Part shown: positions 7,099-14,870 of the stretch, piece by piece | How the letters are laid out: the number at the start of each line of letters is the position of its first letter | Position numbering within the stretch: position 1 is the stretch's first letter | Source of the DNA: Deltaproteobacteria bacterium | GTDB taxonomy: Bacteria; Desulfobacterota; Binatia; UTPRO1 | DNA length: 50,636 bases | Reading direction: 5' to 3' | Assembly: GCA_020852955.1 (NCBI GenBank) | Contig: JADYZW010000048.1 | Location: 1-50,636, forward strand | The notes under the pieces: model-generated | What the model was told of the DNA's origin: nothing | The model's input: the letters and a program-made list of their open reading frames with translations, nothing else | Databases searched by the model: none | Translations under genes and position numbers: made by a program

Positions 7099-8559
7099 TC
7101 AGACGCCCGGCGGCGGAACGTACCCGCCGATCACGTCGGCGAGCCGGCGCGCGAAGTCGATCGTCGTGCGGTCCTCGAGGTACGGACCGACGATCTGGAA
7201 GCCGACGGGCAGCCCCGCCGGCGTGCGACCGATCGGCGCCTGCGTCGCCGGAAGGAGCGCCATGGTGACGAGCCCCGCCCACACCAGGAGCTCGATGTAC
7301 GACCGCTCGCGACCGTTTACGCGGATCGTGCGCGAGAGCAGCGTGTCCCCGTGGTCGTGCGCGATCGCGGGGACCGGCCAGATCGGACAGATCAGGACGT
7401 CGAAGCGCGTGAAGAAATCGGCCCAGCCGCGGCGGATGCGCTGGCGCTCCTCGTCGACGGCGATCCAGTCGCGCGCCGGCAGCGTCACCGCGCGCGTGAA
7501 GCGGTCGAAGAGATTGGCGTCGTCGGGCGGCGTCGCGTCGGAGACGCGCGCGAGCTCGGCGACCTCCTCGGGCGTCATGCCGCCGGAGAGGATCGGCCAG
7601 AGCAGCTTCTCGTACAGGCGATGGACGACCCCGAGGTCGTCGACCGGGCGCGCCCGCTCGTCGACCGCGACCCCGGCCTCGCGGAGCGCCGCCACCATCG
7701 CAGCGCCCTGCGACTGCACCTCCGCGTCCACGGGACAGAACGGGTCGTCCATCCACACCGCGACGCGATAATCGCCGAGCGCGCCGCGGCGCGGCGGCGG
7801 AAGATCGAGGCGCCAGCCGACGGCGTCGGCGGCGTCGGGTCCCGCGACCACATCAAGAAGGAGCGCCAGGTCGTCGGCGCTCCGGGCCAACGGCCCCATC
7901 ACCCCGAGGTCGTACTCGGCGAGCGTGCCCGGCGGCCCCGGGATGTGGCCGCGCGACGGAACGATCCCGTGCGTCGGCTTGTGACCGTAGATGCCGCAGC
8001 AGTGCGCCGGAGCGCGGATCGAGCCGCCGATGTCGCTGCCGATCTCCGCGCCCGCGAGCCCGGCCGCAATCGCGACCGCCGACCCCCCGGACGAGCCGCC
8101 ACAGGTACGTTCGCGATTCCACGGGTTGCGCGTGATGCCGAAGATCGGATTGTAGGTCTGGACGTCCGCCGCGTAGGTGGGGGTGTTGGTCTTGCCGAAG
8201 ATCACCGCGCCCGCCGCGCGTACGCGCTCGACGACGGCCGCGTCGGTCCCCGGCACGTAGCCCGAGAGCAGCGTCGCACCGGCCGTCGTGCGCAGGCGCG
8301 CCGTCTCGAACGTGTCTTTGATCGTCATCGGCAAGCCGTGGAGCGGGCCGAGCGCCGCGAGGCCGCGCGTGCGCGCGGTGTCCGCGGCGTCGGCGGCGCG
8401 GCGCGCCCGTTCCACGTCGAGGGTGACCACGGCGTTCAGGGCGCCGTTCAGCCGCTCGATGCGCGCCAGATAGTGGTCGAGGAGCTCCCGCGCGCCGACC
8501 TCCCCCTTCTTGAGCGCGGCGACGAGCGCGACGGCGGGACGGAGCGCGAGGTCGGTCAT
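7099..8559 (-). CDS. Amidase signature (AS) family hydrolase
   Basis: 486 residues, a normal length for AS enzymes. The Ser-cisSer-Lys triad is visible: K81 in LPMTIKDTFE, S156 in CGGSSGGSAV and S180 in GSDIGGSIRAPAH. Residues 114-150 (AGAVIFGKTNTPTYA ... NPIFGITRNPWN) are family-typical. AS proteins hydrolyse amides, from small carboxamides to fatty acid amides, or form the GatA subunit; there is no gatB/gatC here and the C-terminal half resembles stand-alone amidases, so GatA is unlikely. Probably cytoplasmic (no signal). Substrate unknown. It is followed directly by the short CorA gene. Confidence 0.87.
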   Translation of the reverse strand: MTDLALRPAVALVAALKKGEVGARELLDHYLARIERLNGALNAVVTLDVERARRAADAADTARTRGLAALGPLHGLPMTIKDTFETARLRTTAGATLLSGYVPGTDAAVVERVRAAGAVIFGKTNTPTYAADVQTYNPIFGITRNPWNRERTCGGSSGGSAVAIAAGLAGAEIGSDIGGSIRAPAHCCGIYGHKPTHGIVPSRGHIPGPPGTLAEYDLGVMGPLARSADDLALLLDVVAGPDAADAVGWRLDLPPPRRGALGDYRVAVWMDDPFCPVDAEVQSQGAAMVAALREAGVAVDERARPVDDLGVVHRLYEKLLWPILSGGMTPEEVAELARVSDATPPDDANLFDRFTRAVTLPARDWIAVDEERQRIRRGWADFFTRFDVLICPIWPVPAIAHDHGDTLLSRTIRVNGRERSYIELLVWAGLVTMALLPATQAPIGRTPAGLPVGFQIVGPYLEDRTTIDFARRLADVIGGYVPPPGV

Positions 8560-8865
8560 GGCAGGTTTTCGTTAGCAAAGCGGCGGCCGGGGCGACAGAC
8601 GGCACGCCGCAGGCGGTCGTCCGGCCGCCGCACGACACGCGCCGCGCAACGGCCCGGAAGACCCTCGGCCCTCGTACCGCGTTCAGGGCCGGCTTCATCG
8701 CAAACGGAAACGGGCGTCTTCGCTCCCGGGCAAGGAGACGCATCGTCCACGACGCACCCGCCTGCCATGCGCCGGCCGGGCGGCGTGGCCGGCGCCCGCG
8801 CGAGGGCCCCTCCCCCGGACGGGGTTCAGGAGCGGACCGTGAGCAGGGGAGCCCGGCCGGTCTCG
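8560..8865. other. Non-coding stretch, no gene seen
   Basis: Between the amidase start and the small membrane protein stop I see no ORF with protein-like sequence. A 70-codon minus-strand frame here is Arg/Pro/Cys-rich and matches nothing. Presumably holds the amidase promoter, not identified. Confidence 0.5.
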
Positions 8866-8988
8866 TCAGCCGAGGCGGAGCAGGTTCGCGAGCAGGCTCG
8901 AGAAGGCGACCACGAAGAACACGAGCCAGAACATCGTGAGCGGCCACGGAGCCGGGGTCGCGTCGACCCGAGGATGTACGGCGGTCAT
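8866..8988 (-). CDS. 40-residue single-pass membrane protein
   Basis: The protein is short: a polar N-terminus (MTAVHPRVDATPAPWPLT) and one strongly hydrophobic helix MFWLVFFVVAFSSLLANL, then LRLG. I choose ATG 8988 rather than the in-frame ATG 9000 because it lies 14 bases after a near-perfect sigma-54 motif (9002-9017), the same distance seen for several other genes in this window; ATG 9000 would be inside the promoter. No Shine-Dalgarno is present, which fits a leaderless message. Orientation would place the short polar part in the cytoplasm or periplasm equally well. It could be a small subunit of a membrane redox complex, given the cytochrome genes nearby, but that is a guess. Confidence 0.55.
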   Translation of the reverse strand: MTAVHPRVDATPAPWPLTMFWLVFFVVAFSSLLANLLRLG

Positions 8989-9001
8989 GCGGGCTGGCAT
9001 A

Positions 9002-9017
9002 GGCAAGGCGCGTGCCA
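9002..9017 (-). promoter_or_regulatory. Sigma-54 type -24/-12 promoter motif before the 40-aa membrane protein
   Basis: Minus-strand TGGCACGCGCCTTGCC matches TGGCACG-N4-TTGCW at 11 of 12 positions; the only miss is the last base. Confidence 0.6.
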
Positions 9018-9231
9018 GATCCTGGGCCGCGAAAACACGACACTCAGGCTCGACGGGTTCCGAACCGCGCGAAGAACCCCCCTCGGGAGTCGCAGCCGTG
9101 AGAACCCCGTCCGACCTGCCCTCCTGACCCGCCCCCTCACCCCGTCGGGCCCGATCCCGTCGAACTCGTCCCGGCGACGGGCCCCGCCGGCCGCGCTCGC
9201 GCACGCGTGCGTCCCCGGATACAAGGCGCCC

Positions 9232-9738
9232 GTGCGCCGTCGCGACCCAGGTCGTCTGGTCCTCGCCGTCGCCGGCGCGCTCGCCCTCGCCGGCTGCAGC
9301 CGCCCCGGCCGTTTCGACCTCGAGCGCCTCGATCCGACGAGCCCGGCCTCCATGGCCGCCGCCGCGGAGGATTTCCGGGCGGCGTGCGCGCCCTGCCACG
9401 GCTCCGACGCGCGCGGCGCCGGACCGGTGGCGGGGAGCCTGCGCCGGCCGCCGGCGGATCTCACCCTGCTGGCGGCGCGCCGCGGCGGAGCCTTCCCCTT
9501 CGACGAGACGGTGGCGGTGATCGCCGGCGAGCGCGCGATCGACGCGCACGGCACCCGCGCGATGCCGATCTGGAGCTTCCGGCTCGGCGGCGGCGACGCG
9601 GCCTCGGCGGTCGCGTCGATCGACGCGCAGCGCCGGGTCGACATGCTCGTCCGCTACCTCGCGACGCTCCAGCGCCCGGCGCCGACGCCTCCGCCGGCGA
9701 AGCCGTCGCCGCGGCCACGGACGCGGCGGGCGCGCTGA
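9232..9738 (+). CDS. Monohaem cytochrome c lipoprotein
   Basis: 168 residues from a GTG start at 9232. The N-terminus VRRRDPGRLVLAVAGALALA followed by GC is a lipoprotein signal with lipobox LAGC. One haem motif, CAPCH, sits in a domain beginning EDFRAACAPCHGSDARGAG; AMPIWSF may supply the Met ligand and VDMLVRYLATLQ is the C-terminal helix of class I cytochromes. The last 20 residues are Pro/Arg/Lys-rich. It probably carries electrons in the periplasm, anchored by lipid. The frame is open far upstream, but that sequence is not protein-like and the signal peptide fixes the start. It is not joined to other genes in the same direction. Confidence 0.8.
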   Translation: MRRRDPGRLVLAVAGALALAGCSRPGRFDLERLDPTSPASMAAAAEDFRAACAPCHGSDARGAGPVAGSLRRPPADLTLLAARRGGAFPFDETVAVIAGERAIDAHGTRAMPIWSFRLGGGDAASAVASIDAQRRVDMLVRYLATLQRPAPTPPPAKPSPRPRTRRAR

Positions 9739-9817
9739 CGCGTGCGCAGCCGGCGCGCGGACGCGGACCTCGCGGAGACGCCGCCGCCGCGTCCCACCGC
9801 GAACGGACCGTCCGCGT

Positions 9818-11323
9818 TCAGAATCCGTAGCGCACGATCTCGGGGTGCGCGTTCGCGTAGGCGCACGCGAAGTCGAGCTGCGCCTTGCTCTGCGCGTGGA
9901 TCTCGAAGAGCGGATCGCCGCGCGTCACGACGTCGCCGAGCGTCCGCAGGAGCTTCACGCCCGCGACGACGTTCGCGGGCGCGCCGGCCCGCTTCGCGAC
10001 CCGCGCGATCTCCCAGCAGTCGATCTCCGCGATGCGCCCGTCGGCGGGCGCGGGGACGATCGCCCGGTGCGCCGCCTCGGGCGGCAGCACGCGCCGTCCC
10101 TGGGCGGCCGTAATGCGCTCGAAGGCGGCGGCCGCGGCGCCCGAGTCGAGCGCCTGCTGCGCGGCGTGATAGCCGCCGGCCGCGGGAACGGCGCCGACCA
10201 TCTCGAGCAGATGCGCGGCCAGGTAGAGCGACTTCTCGCGGAGGTCCAGCGGCGCGGCGCCGGCGCGGCGCAGGACGTCGAGCACGTCGAGCGCTTCGAG
10301 CCGCGGTCCGATGCCGCGGCCGATCGGACCCCGCGCCTCGGTGACGAGCGTGTCCACGCGGAGCTCGATCGCCTCGGCGACGGTTCGAAAGAGCGCCGCC
10401 AGACGCTCGGCGGCGGCATGGTCGCGCACCTTCGCGGTCGGCCCGACGGGAATGTCGATCAGCACGTGCGTCGCGCCGGCGGTCTTCTTTTTGGCGAGGA
10501 TCGACGCCACCATCTGCGGCTCGGTGTCGATCTCCATCGGCCGCTCCACGGTGATCAGGATGTCGTCGGCGGGCGCCAGGTCGAGCGCCCCGCCCCACGC
10601 GATGCACGCGCCCGCCTGCTCGACGACCCGGTGCAGCTCGGCGGGCGGCAACGCGACCTCCGCGAAGAGCGCCATGGTGTCGGCGGTGCCCGCCGGACTC
10701 GTGATGGCGCGCGACGAGGTCTTCGGGATGGTGACGCCGAGCGCGGCGAGGATCGGCACGACGATCATGGTCGTGCGATGCCCGGGGATGCCGCCGATGC
10801 AATGCTTGTCGGCGATCGGTCCGCGGCCGAAGTCGAGGCTCCGGCCGCGCGCGATCATGGCGCGCGTGAACTCGACGATCTCCCGCTCGTCGAGCGTGCG
10901 CAGCGCGCAGGCCAGCACGAACATCGCGAGCTCGACCCGCGAATAGCGGTGGCGGACGACGTCGCCGAGGATGGCGTCGAACGCGGCGCGGTCGAGCCGC
11001 TCGCCGCGGAGCTTCGCGCGCACGAGATCGACGCTGCGCGGCGCCGGCGCGATCGTCGCGTCGACGGGCGCGCCCTCCGGCAGCCCGAGGTCGCGGAACG
11101 CGACGTCCGAGAGTCCGATCTCGTCGGGCGCAATGAGCGCGTCGCGGCAGAAGTTGAGGGTGCCGGTGAGCTCGCGCAGCTCGCCGCTCGCGGGGTCGGC
11201 GCCGGCGACCCGCACGCGGTCGAGCACGTTGAAGCCGAGCGTGCCCGCGCGCACCGCCTCCTCGTGGACGAGAACGACGTGCTCGCGCATGGTGTCGATG
11301 CAAAGGTGCTTGAGCCGGAACAC
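9818..11323 (-). CDS. deoA: AMP phosphorylase / thymidine phosphorylase family protein
   Basis: 501 residues from GTG 11323. An N-terminal domain (FRLKHLCIDTMREHVVLVHEEA) as in archaeal AMP phosphorylases precedes the phosphorylase core. Core motifs ADKHCIGGIPGHRTTMIVVP and KTSSRAITSPAGTADTM match the AMP-phosphorylase-type subgroup, not the E. coli DeoA pattern. The expected reaction is phosphorolysis of a nucleoside or nucleoside monophosphate to base plus ribose 1-phosphate or ribose 1,5-bisphosphate. No RuBisCO or ribose-bisphosphate isomerase is present in the window, so the archaeal AMP-to-RuBisCO route is not supported here. It is third in an operon after the PRPP-synthetase-like and beta-CASP genes, 11 bases from the latter. 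Substrate remains open; the symbol is by family only. Confidence 0.85.
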   Translation of the reverse strand: MFRLKHLCIDTMREHVVLVHEEAVRAGTLGFNVLDRVRVAGADPASGELRELTGTLNFCRDALIAPDEIGLSDVAFRDLGLPEGAPVDATIAPAPRSVDLVRAKLRGERLDRAAFDAILGDVVRHRYSRVELAMFVLACALRTLDEREIVEFTRAMIARGRSLDFGRGPIADKHCIGGIPGHRTTMIVVPILAALGVTIPKTSSRAITSPAGTADTMALFAEVALPPAELHRVVEQAGACIAWGGALDLAPADDILITVERPMEIDTEPQMVASILAKKKTAGATHVLIDIPVGPTAKVRDHAAAERLAALFRTVAEAIELRVDTLVTEARGPIGRGIGPRLEALDVLDVLRRAGAAPLDLREKSLYLAAHLLEMVGAVPAAGGYHAAQQALDSGAAAAAFERITAAQGRRVLPPEAAHRAIVPAPADGRIAEIDCWEIARVAKRAGAPANVVAGVKLLRTLGDVVTRGDPLFEIHAQSKAQLDFACAYANAHPEIVRYGF

Positions 11324-11334
11324 CCGCGCCGCCC

Positions 11335-12744
11335 TCAATCCACGCGCACGATCTCGAGGTACCGCGGCACCGCCGCGGTCCAGCCGAGCCGTTGCTCGAT
11401 CGCATCGTGGAGCCCCTTCGCCGCTGCCTCCTCGCCGTGCACGACGAAGACGGTCTCGGGTGCACGCGGCGCCCGCCCGAGCCACGCCACGATCTCGTCG
11501 CGATCCGCGTGCACCGAGAACGCCGGCACCGACGCGACCTCGGCGCGCACACCGATGTACCGTCCGTGCAGCTTGAGCTCGCGCGCTCCGTCGGCGAGCG
11601 CCCGGCCGCGCGTGCCCTCGGCCTGGTAGCCGACCAGCAGCACCGCGTTGCGCTCGTCGGGAAGCCGGTGCGCCAGGTGGTGCAGCACGCGTCCGCCGCT
11701 CGCCATGCCGGACGCCGACACGATGATGCATGGCCCCACGGCGTCGTTGATCGCGATCGAGTCCTCGACGGTGCGGGCTTCGATCAGCGTCCCGGGGTCG
11801 AACGGATCGGCGTCCCCGGCGAAGCCCGGACGGATCTCGAGGCCGCCGCCGGCGATCGCGCGCCGGTACACGCCGAGCGCGGCGAGCGCCATCGGACTGT
11901 CGACGTAGACCGGCAGGTCAGGCGCCCGCCCCTCGCGGATCAACCGGCGCAGGTGCAGGAGCAGTACTTCGGTGCGGTCGACCGCGAACGACGGGATCAC
12001 GACCGTGCCGCCGCGCGCCGCCGTCCGCGCGATGGTCTCCTCGAACCGCGCGCGCGCGGCGGCGTCCTCGTGGCGGCGGTCACCGTAGGTCGACTCGACG
12101 AGGACGAGATCGGCGGGCGGCGGATCGGCCGGCGGGTTCAGGATGGGATGGTGCGGGCGGCCGAGGTCGCCGCTCACGAGGAGCGAGCGCGGCTTCGCTC
12201 CCTCGACGGCGAGCAGGACCATCGCCGATCCGAGGATGTGCCCGGCCGGCAGGAAGGTCGCGCGCACGCCGGGTGCGACCTCGACCCCCTGGAAGAACGC
12301 GACGGCGCGGAACTGATCGAGCGCGCGCTCCGCGTCGGCGCGCGTGTAGAGCGGCAGCGCCGGCACGTGCTTCGACGTGCCGCGGCGATTGGCGTACCCG
12401 GCGTCCTCCTCCTGGATGTGGGCGCTGTCCGGCAGCACGATGCGCGCCAGGGCGTGCGTGAGCTCGGTCGCATAGATCGGGCCGCGGAAGCCGTTGCGCG
12501 CAAGCGCCGGCAGGTAGCCCGAGTGGTCGAGGTGCGCGTGGGTGAGCGCGACGGCGTCTATCGACGCCGGGTCCACCGGGAACGGGCTCCAGTTGCGGAG
12601 CCGCAGCGGCTTCAGACCCTGGAAGAGGCCGCAGTCGACGAGCACCCGCGCGCGCGGCGTCTCGAGGAGGAAGCGGCTGCCGGTGACGGTGCCCGTCGCG
12701 CCGAGGAAGCGCAGGACGGGAGCGGCGGTGCGATCGCGCTTCAT
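11335..12744 (-). CDS. Metallo-beta-lactamase/beta-CASP RNA-processing exonuclease-like protein
   Basis: 469 residues. It starts LRFLGATGTVTGSRFLLET, typical of the YsH1/CPSF-73-like bacterial group, and carries the zinc motif THAHLDHSG, the later LPAGHILGSAM and LLVSGDLGR motifs, and the beta-CASP elements FAVDRTEVLL, YVDSPMA and IIVSASGMASGGR, with SVHADRDEI near the end. Such enzymes are Zn-dependent endo/exoribonucleases, cytoplasmic. The start overlaps the stop of the upstream PRPP-synthetase-like gene by ATGA, so translation is coupled. Linking RNA decay with nucleotide phosphorolysis and PRPP metabolism suggests RNA-derived nucleotide salvage, which is an inference from operon structure. 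Confidence 0.87.
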   Translation of the reverse strand: MKRDRTAAPVLRFLGATGTVTGSRFLLETPRARVLVDCGLFQGLKPLRLRNWSPFPVDPASIDAVALTHAHLDHSGYLPALARNGFRGPIYATELTHALARIVLPDSAHIQEEDAGYANRRGTSKHVPALPLYTRADAERALDQFRAVAFFQGVEVAPGVRATFLPAGHILGSAMVLLAVEGAKPRSLLVSGDLGRPHHPILNPPADPPPADLVLVESTYGDRRHEDAAARARFEETIARTAARGGTVVIPSFAVDRTEVLLLHLRRLIREGRAPDLPVYVDSPMALAALGVYRRAIAGGGLEIRPGFAGDADPFDPGTLIEARTVEDSIAINDAVGPCIIVSASGMASGGRVLHHLAHRLPDERNAVLLVGYQAEGTRGRALADGARELKLHGRYIGVRAEVASVPAFSVHADRDEIVAWLGRAPRAPETVFVVHGEEAAAKGLHDAIEQRLGWTAAVPRYLEIVRVD

Positions 12745-13616
12745 GTCGACCTCGGGAGCGCGGCCGCGACGAGCGCGGCGACGCCGATGGCATTGGTCCG
12801 ATGCGGGAGCGTGTCGCAGGACCAGAGCCGCCGCACGCCGGCGGCGCGGATGCGGGCCTCGGCGCCGGGCGCGAAGATCGCGTGGCTCACGATCGCGTCG
12901 ACCGAGCGCGCGCCGGCGGCGCGGAGCGCGCGCGCCGTCGCGGCGATCGTGGCGCCGCTGCTCGCGACGTCGTCGACGACGACCGCGCGCGCCCCGCCCA
13001 CCGCCTCCGGCACCTCGACGGTGACGGCGCGGTCCCCGTGTCGGACCTTGCGCGCCACCACGGCCCGGGCGGCGGCGCCGCGCGCGATCGCCCGCACCCA
13101 CGGAGCCGACTCCTCGTCGGGTCCGACGACGAGCCAGGCGCCGCCGCGGGACCGCAGCCACGCCGCGAGCGCCGGCGCCGACGAGATCGACCGGCTGCGG
13201 CCGGGGACCACCTCGGCGAGACGCCGCACCCGATGGAGATGCGCCTCGACGGTGAGCACGCCGTCGAAGGCCGCCCCGAGGAGCCGGCCCACGACCCGCT
13301 GCGACACCGGCTCGCCGGGACGGAAGACCGCGTCCTGCCGCATGTACGGCAGGTAGGGGGCGACGAGCGTCACGCGACGCGCTCCGGCGCGCCGGAGCGC
13401 GTCGGCCGCGAGCAGCGTCTCGACGAGGCGCCCGTTCGGATCGGCGAGCGCCCGGACCAGGATCGCGTGGGAGCCGATCGGCGCCCGCACCCGCACGAGG
13501 CTCTCGCCATCGGGAAACCGGTGGAGCTCGACCGGCGCCACCCGGCGCCGCGCGGCGCGCGCGAGCGCCGTGCCGAATGCGGAGGTGTCGGCGAAGACGT
13601 GGAGGGGCGCGCGCAT
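12741..13616 (-). CDS. Ribose-phosphate pyrophosphokinase-like protein (PRPP synthetase family)
   Basis: 291 residues. Family motifs are retained: FPDGESLVRV near the N-terminus, PYLPYMRQDAVFRPGEPVSQ (the ATP-binding RQD region), an EAHLH segment in place of the usual DLH, the flexible-loop Lys-x-Arg in ARKVRHGD, and the PRPP loop VVVDDVASSGATI. So the enzyme may make PRPP from ribose 5-phosphate and ATP, or act on a related sugar phosphate. It is more divergent than housekeeping Prs, and the chromosome probably has another copy. ATG 13616 is chosen over a frame start 18 codons upstream because the family begins at this point and a -10-like TATAAC precedes it. First gene of a three-gene operon. 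Confidence 0.85.
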   Translation of the reverse strand: MRAPLHVFADTSAFGTALARAARRRVAPVELHRFPDGESLVRVRAPIGSHAILVRALADPNGRLVETLLAADALRRAGARRVTLVAPYLPYMRQDAVFRPGEPVSQRVVGRLLGAAFDGVLTVEAHLHRVRRLAEVVPGRSRSISSAPALAAWLRSRGGAWLVVGPDEESAPWVRAIARGAAARAVVARKVRHGDRAVTVEVPEAVGGARAVVVDDVASSGATIAATARALRAAGARSVDAIVSHAIFAPGAEARIRAAGVRRLWSCDTLPHRTNAIGVAALVAAALPRST

Positions 13617-13625
13617 CGGCTGCTC

Positions 13626-13631
13626 GTTATA
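13626..13631 (-). promoter_or_regulatory. Possible -10 element of the PRPP-synthetase-like operon
   Basis: Minus strand TATAAC, with TTGAAA 14 bases further upstream (shorter than the ideal 17). It ends 9 bases before ATG 13616, which would give a leader of only a few bases. Confidence 0.3.
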
Positions 13632-13781
13632 CGGCGGGCGCGGGATTTCAACGGTGCGGCTCTCGCGCACCGGAGCCGGCGCCCATCCCCGCGACGCCGC
13701 GCATGGAAAGAAACGCCGTGCCCCATTTTCAAAATCGCCGAAGCCGGACGCTCGCGCACCTGGATTTCAGGGGAGTGCGGG

Positions 13782-13797
13782 CGGTATGCCTCTTGCA
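13782..13797 (+). promoter_or_regulatory. Sigma-54 type -24/-12 promoter motif before hsp20
   Basis: CGGTATGCCTCTTGCA has the GG-N10-GC core and complete TTGCA (9 of 12 conserved positions). Expected transcript start is near 13808, leaving room for the GGAGG at 13812 and ATG 13825. Confidence 0.5.
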
Positions 13798-13824
13798 TCG
13801 TTCTCATGATGGGAGGTGCGCATC

Positions 13825-14262
13825 ATGTCGACGTTGACCCACTGGAATCCGTTCCGGGCGCTCGAGCGTCGGGAGGACGTGTTCGACGACTTCATGCGGG
13901 AGTTCTTCGGCAAGGCCGGCCGCGACGAGGTCGGCTTCGCGCCCCCGGTCGAGGTGGCCGAAGCCGAGAAGGACGTGACCGTGACGATGGCGGTCCCGGG
14001 CGTGGAGAAGGACGCGCTCCACATCGCCGTCGACGACCGCGTGCTCACCGTGCGCGGCGAGCATCGCAAGGAGTCGGAGGAGAAGAAGCGGGAGTACCAT
14101 CGGCAGGAGATCCACTACGGGAGCTTCGTGCGCAGCGTGGGGCTGCCCGCGGAGGTCGACGCCGGAACGGCCGAGGCCGATCTCAAGAACGGCATGCTGA
14201 AGATCCGGCTCCCGAAGACGGCGAATCCCAAGGAGCGGCGGATCCAGGTGAAGACCGCCTGA
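13825..14262 (+). CDS. Small heat shock protein, Hsp20/alpha-crystallin family
   Basis: 145 residues. After a WNPFRALERREDVFDDF N-terminal arm, the alpha-crystallin domain runs from PPVEVAEAEKDVTVTMAVPG to the signature KNGMLKIRLPK, ending with the C-terminal IQV anchor in RRIQVKTA. It is an ATP-independent holdase that keeps unfolding proteins soluble in the cytoplasm. ATG 13825 is preceded by GGGAGG with good spacing; a GTG three codons earlier is less likely. A sigma-54-like promoter lies at 13782-13797, while most hsp20 genes use sigma-32 or HrcA control, so this is unusual. A stem-loop follows at 14264-14284. Confidence 0.93.
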   Translation: MSTLTHWNPFRALERREDVFDDFMREFFGKAGRDEVGFAPPVEVAEAEKDVTVTMAVPGVEKDALHIAVDDRVLTVRGEHRKESEEKKREYHRQEIHYGSFVRSVGLPAEVDAGTAEADLKNGMLKIRLPKTANPKERRIQVKTA

Positions 14263-14263
14263 C

Positions 14264-14284
14264 GGTCCGGGAGACGGCCCGACC
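14264..14284 (+). terminator. Stem-loop after hsp20
   Basis: GGTCCGGG (14264-14271) pairs with CCCGACC (14278-14284) with one bulged base, beginning two bases after the hsp20 stop. No T-run follows. Confidence 0.35.
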
Positions 14285-14398
14285 ACGGCACGCATCCGCC
14301 AGTCGAGCCGGCGCGGGACGCGCAGCGAGACGAGCCGGACCCAGGACATCACTCCGCGGACGCCAGGACGCTCCTGCGCGGCGCCGCGCGCCGCCGTC

Positions 14399-14863
14399 CT
14401 ACGCGCCGTCCGCGTCCGCGCGGCGACGGGAGCGCGCGCCCGCGCGCACCGTGAGCACCGGAACCTCGGCGTGCCGGATGACGCGTTCCGCGACGCTGCC
14501 GAGCAGCAGATGCGGGAGGCCGCTCCGCCCGAGCGTGCCCATGACGATCGCGTCGGCTCGGCGCGCGGCTTCGAGGATGCAGCCGGCCGGCGGACCGATC
14601 ATCACCCGGCTCCGCACTCGTCCCACGCGGCGGCCGCGCACGATGCGCGCGACGTCCTCGACGAGCCGCGCCTCCACCATGGCGACCTCCCCCGCCGATG
14701 GCGGGATCGGCCGGCCGTGCGTCGGGTAGACCGGCGGGATCGCATGCACCACGAGCAGCGATCCGTCGTGGCGCGCGGCGAGGTCGGCGCCGACGCCGAG
14801 CGCCTTCGCCGCCGACTTCGAGAAATCGTACGGCACCAGGATCCTCCGGAAGAGCGCGGGCAT
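14399..14863 (-). CDS. Universal stress protein (UspA family)
   Basis: 154 residues, one Usp domain. N-terminal RRILVPYDFSKSAAKALGVG and the C-terminal nucleotide-binding signature MGTLGRSGLPHLLLGSVAERVIRHAEVPVLTV (G-x2-G-x9-G-S) are intact, so ATP binding is likely. Usp proteins help survival under starvation or energy stress. The start at 14863 is 7 bases after the stop of the upstream USP-CBS gene, so they form one transcript driven from the motif at 15773-15788. The last ten residues (RSRRRADADGA) are basic and low complexity. Converges with hsp20. Confidence 0.9.
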   Translation of the reverse strand: MPALFRRILVPYDFSKSAAKALGVGADLAARHDGSLLVVHAIPPVYPTHGRPIPPSAGEVAMVEARLVEDVARIVRGRRVGRVRSRVMIGPPAGCILEAARRADAIVMGTLGRSGLPHLLLGSVAERVIRHAEVPVLTVRAGARSRRRADADGA

Positions 14864-14870
14864 GCGATCG

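Noticed and set aside
8556..8768. 70-codon minus-strand frame before the amidase
   Set aside because: Composition is Arg/Pro/Cys-rich with no family resemblance and no promoter-like motif at the usual distance.
9761..9817. Inverted repeat ACGCGGAC / GTCCGCGT between convergent genes
   Set aside because: The arms are 41 bases apart in very GC-rich DNA; not convincing as a terminator.
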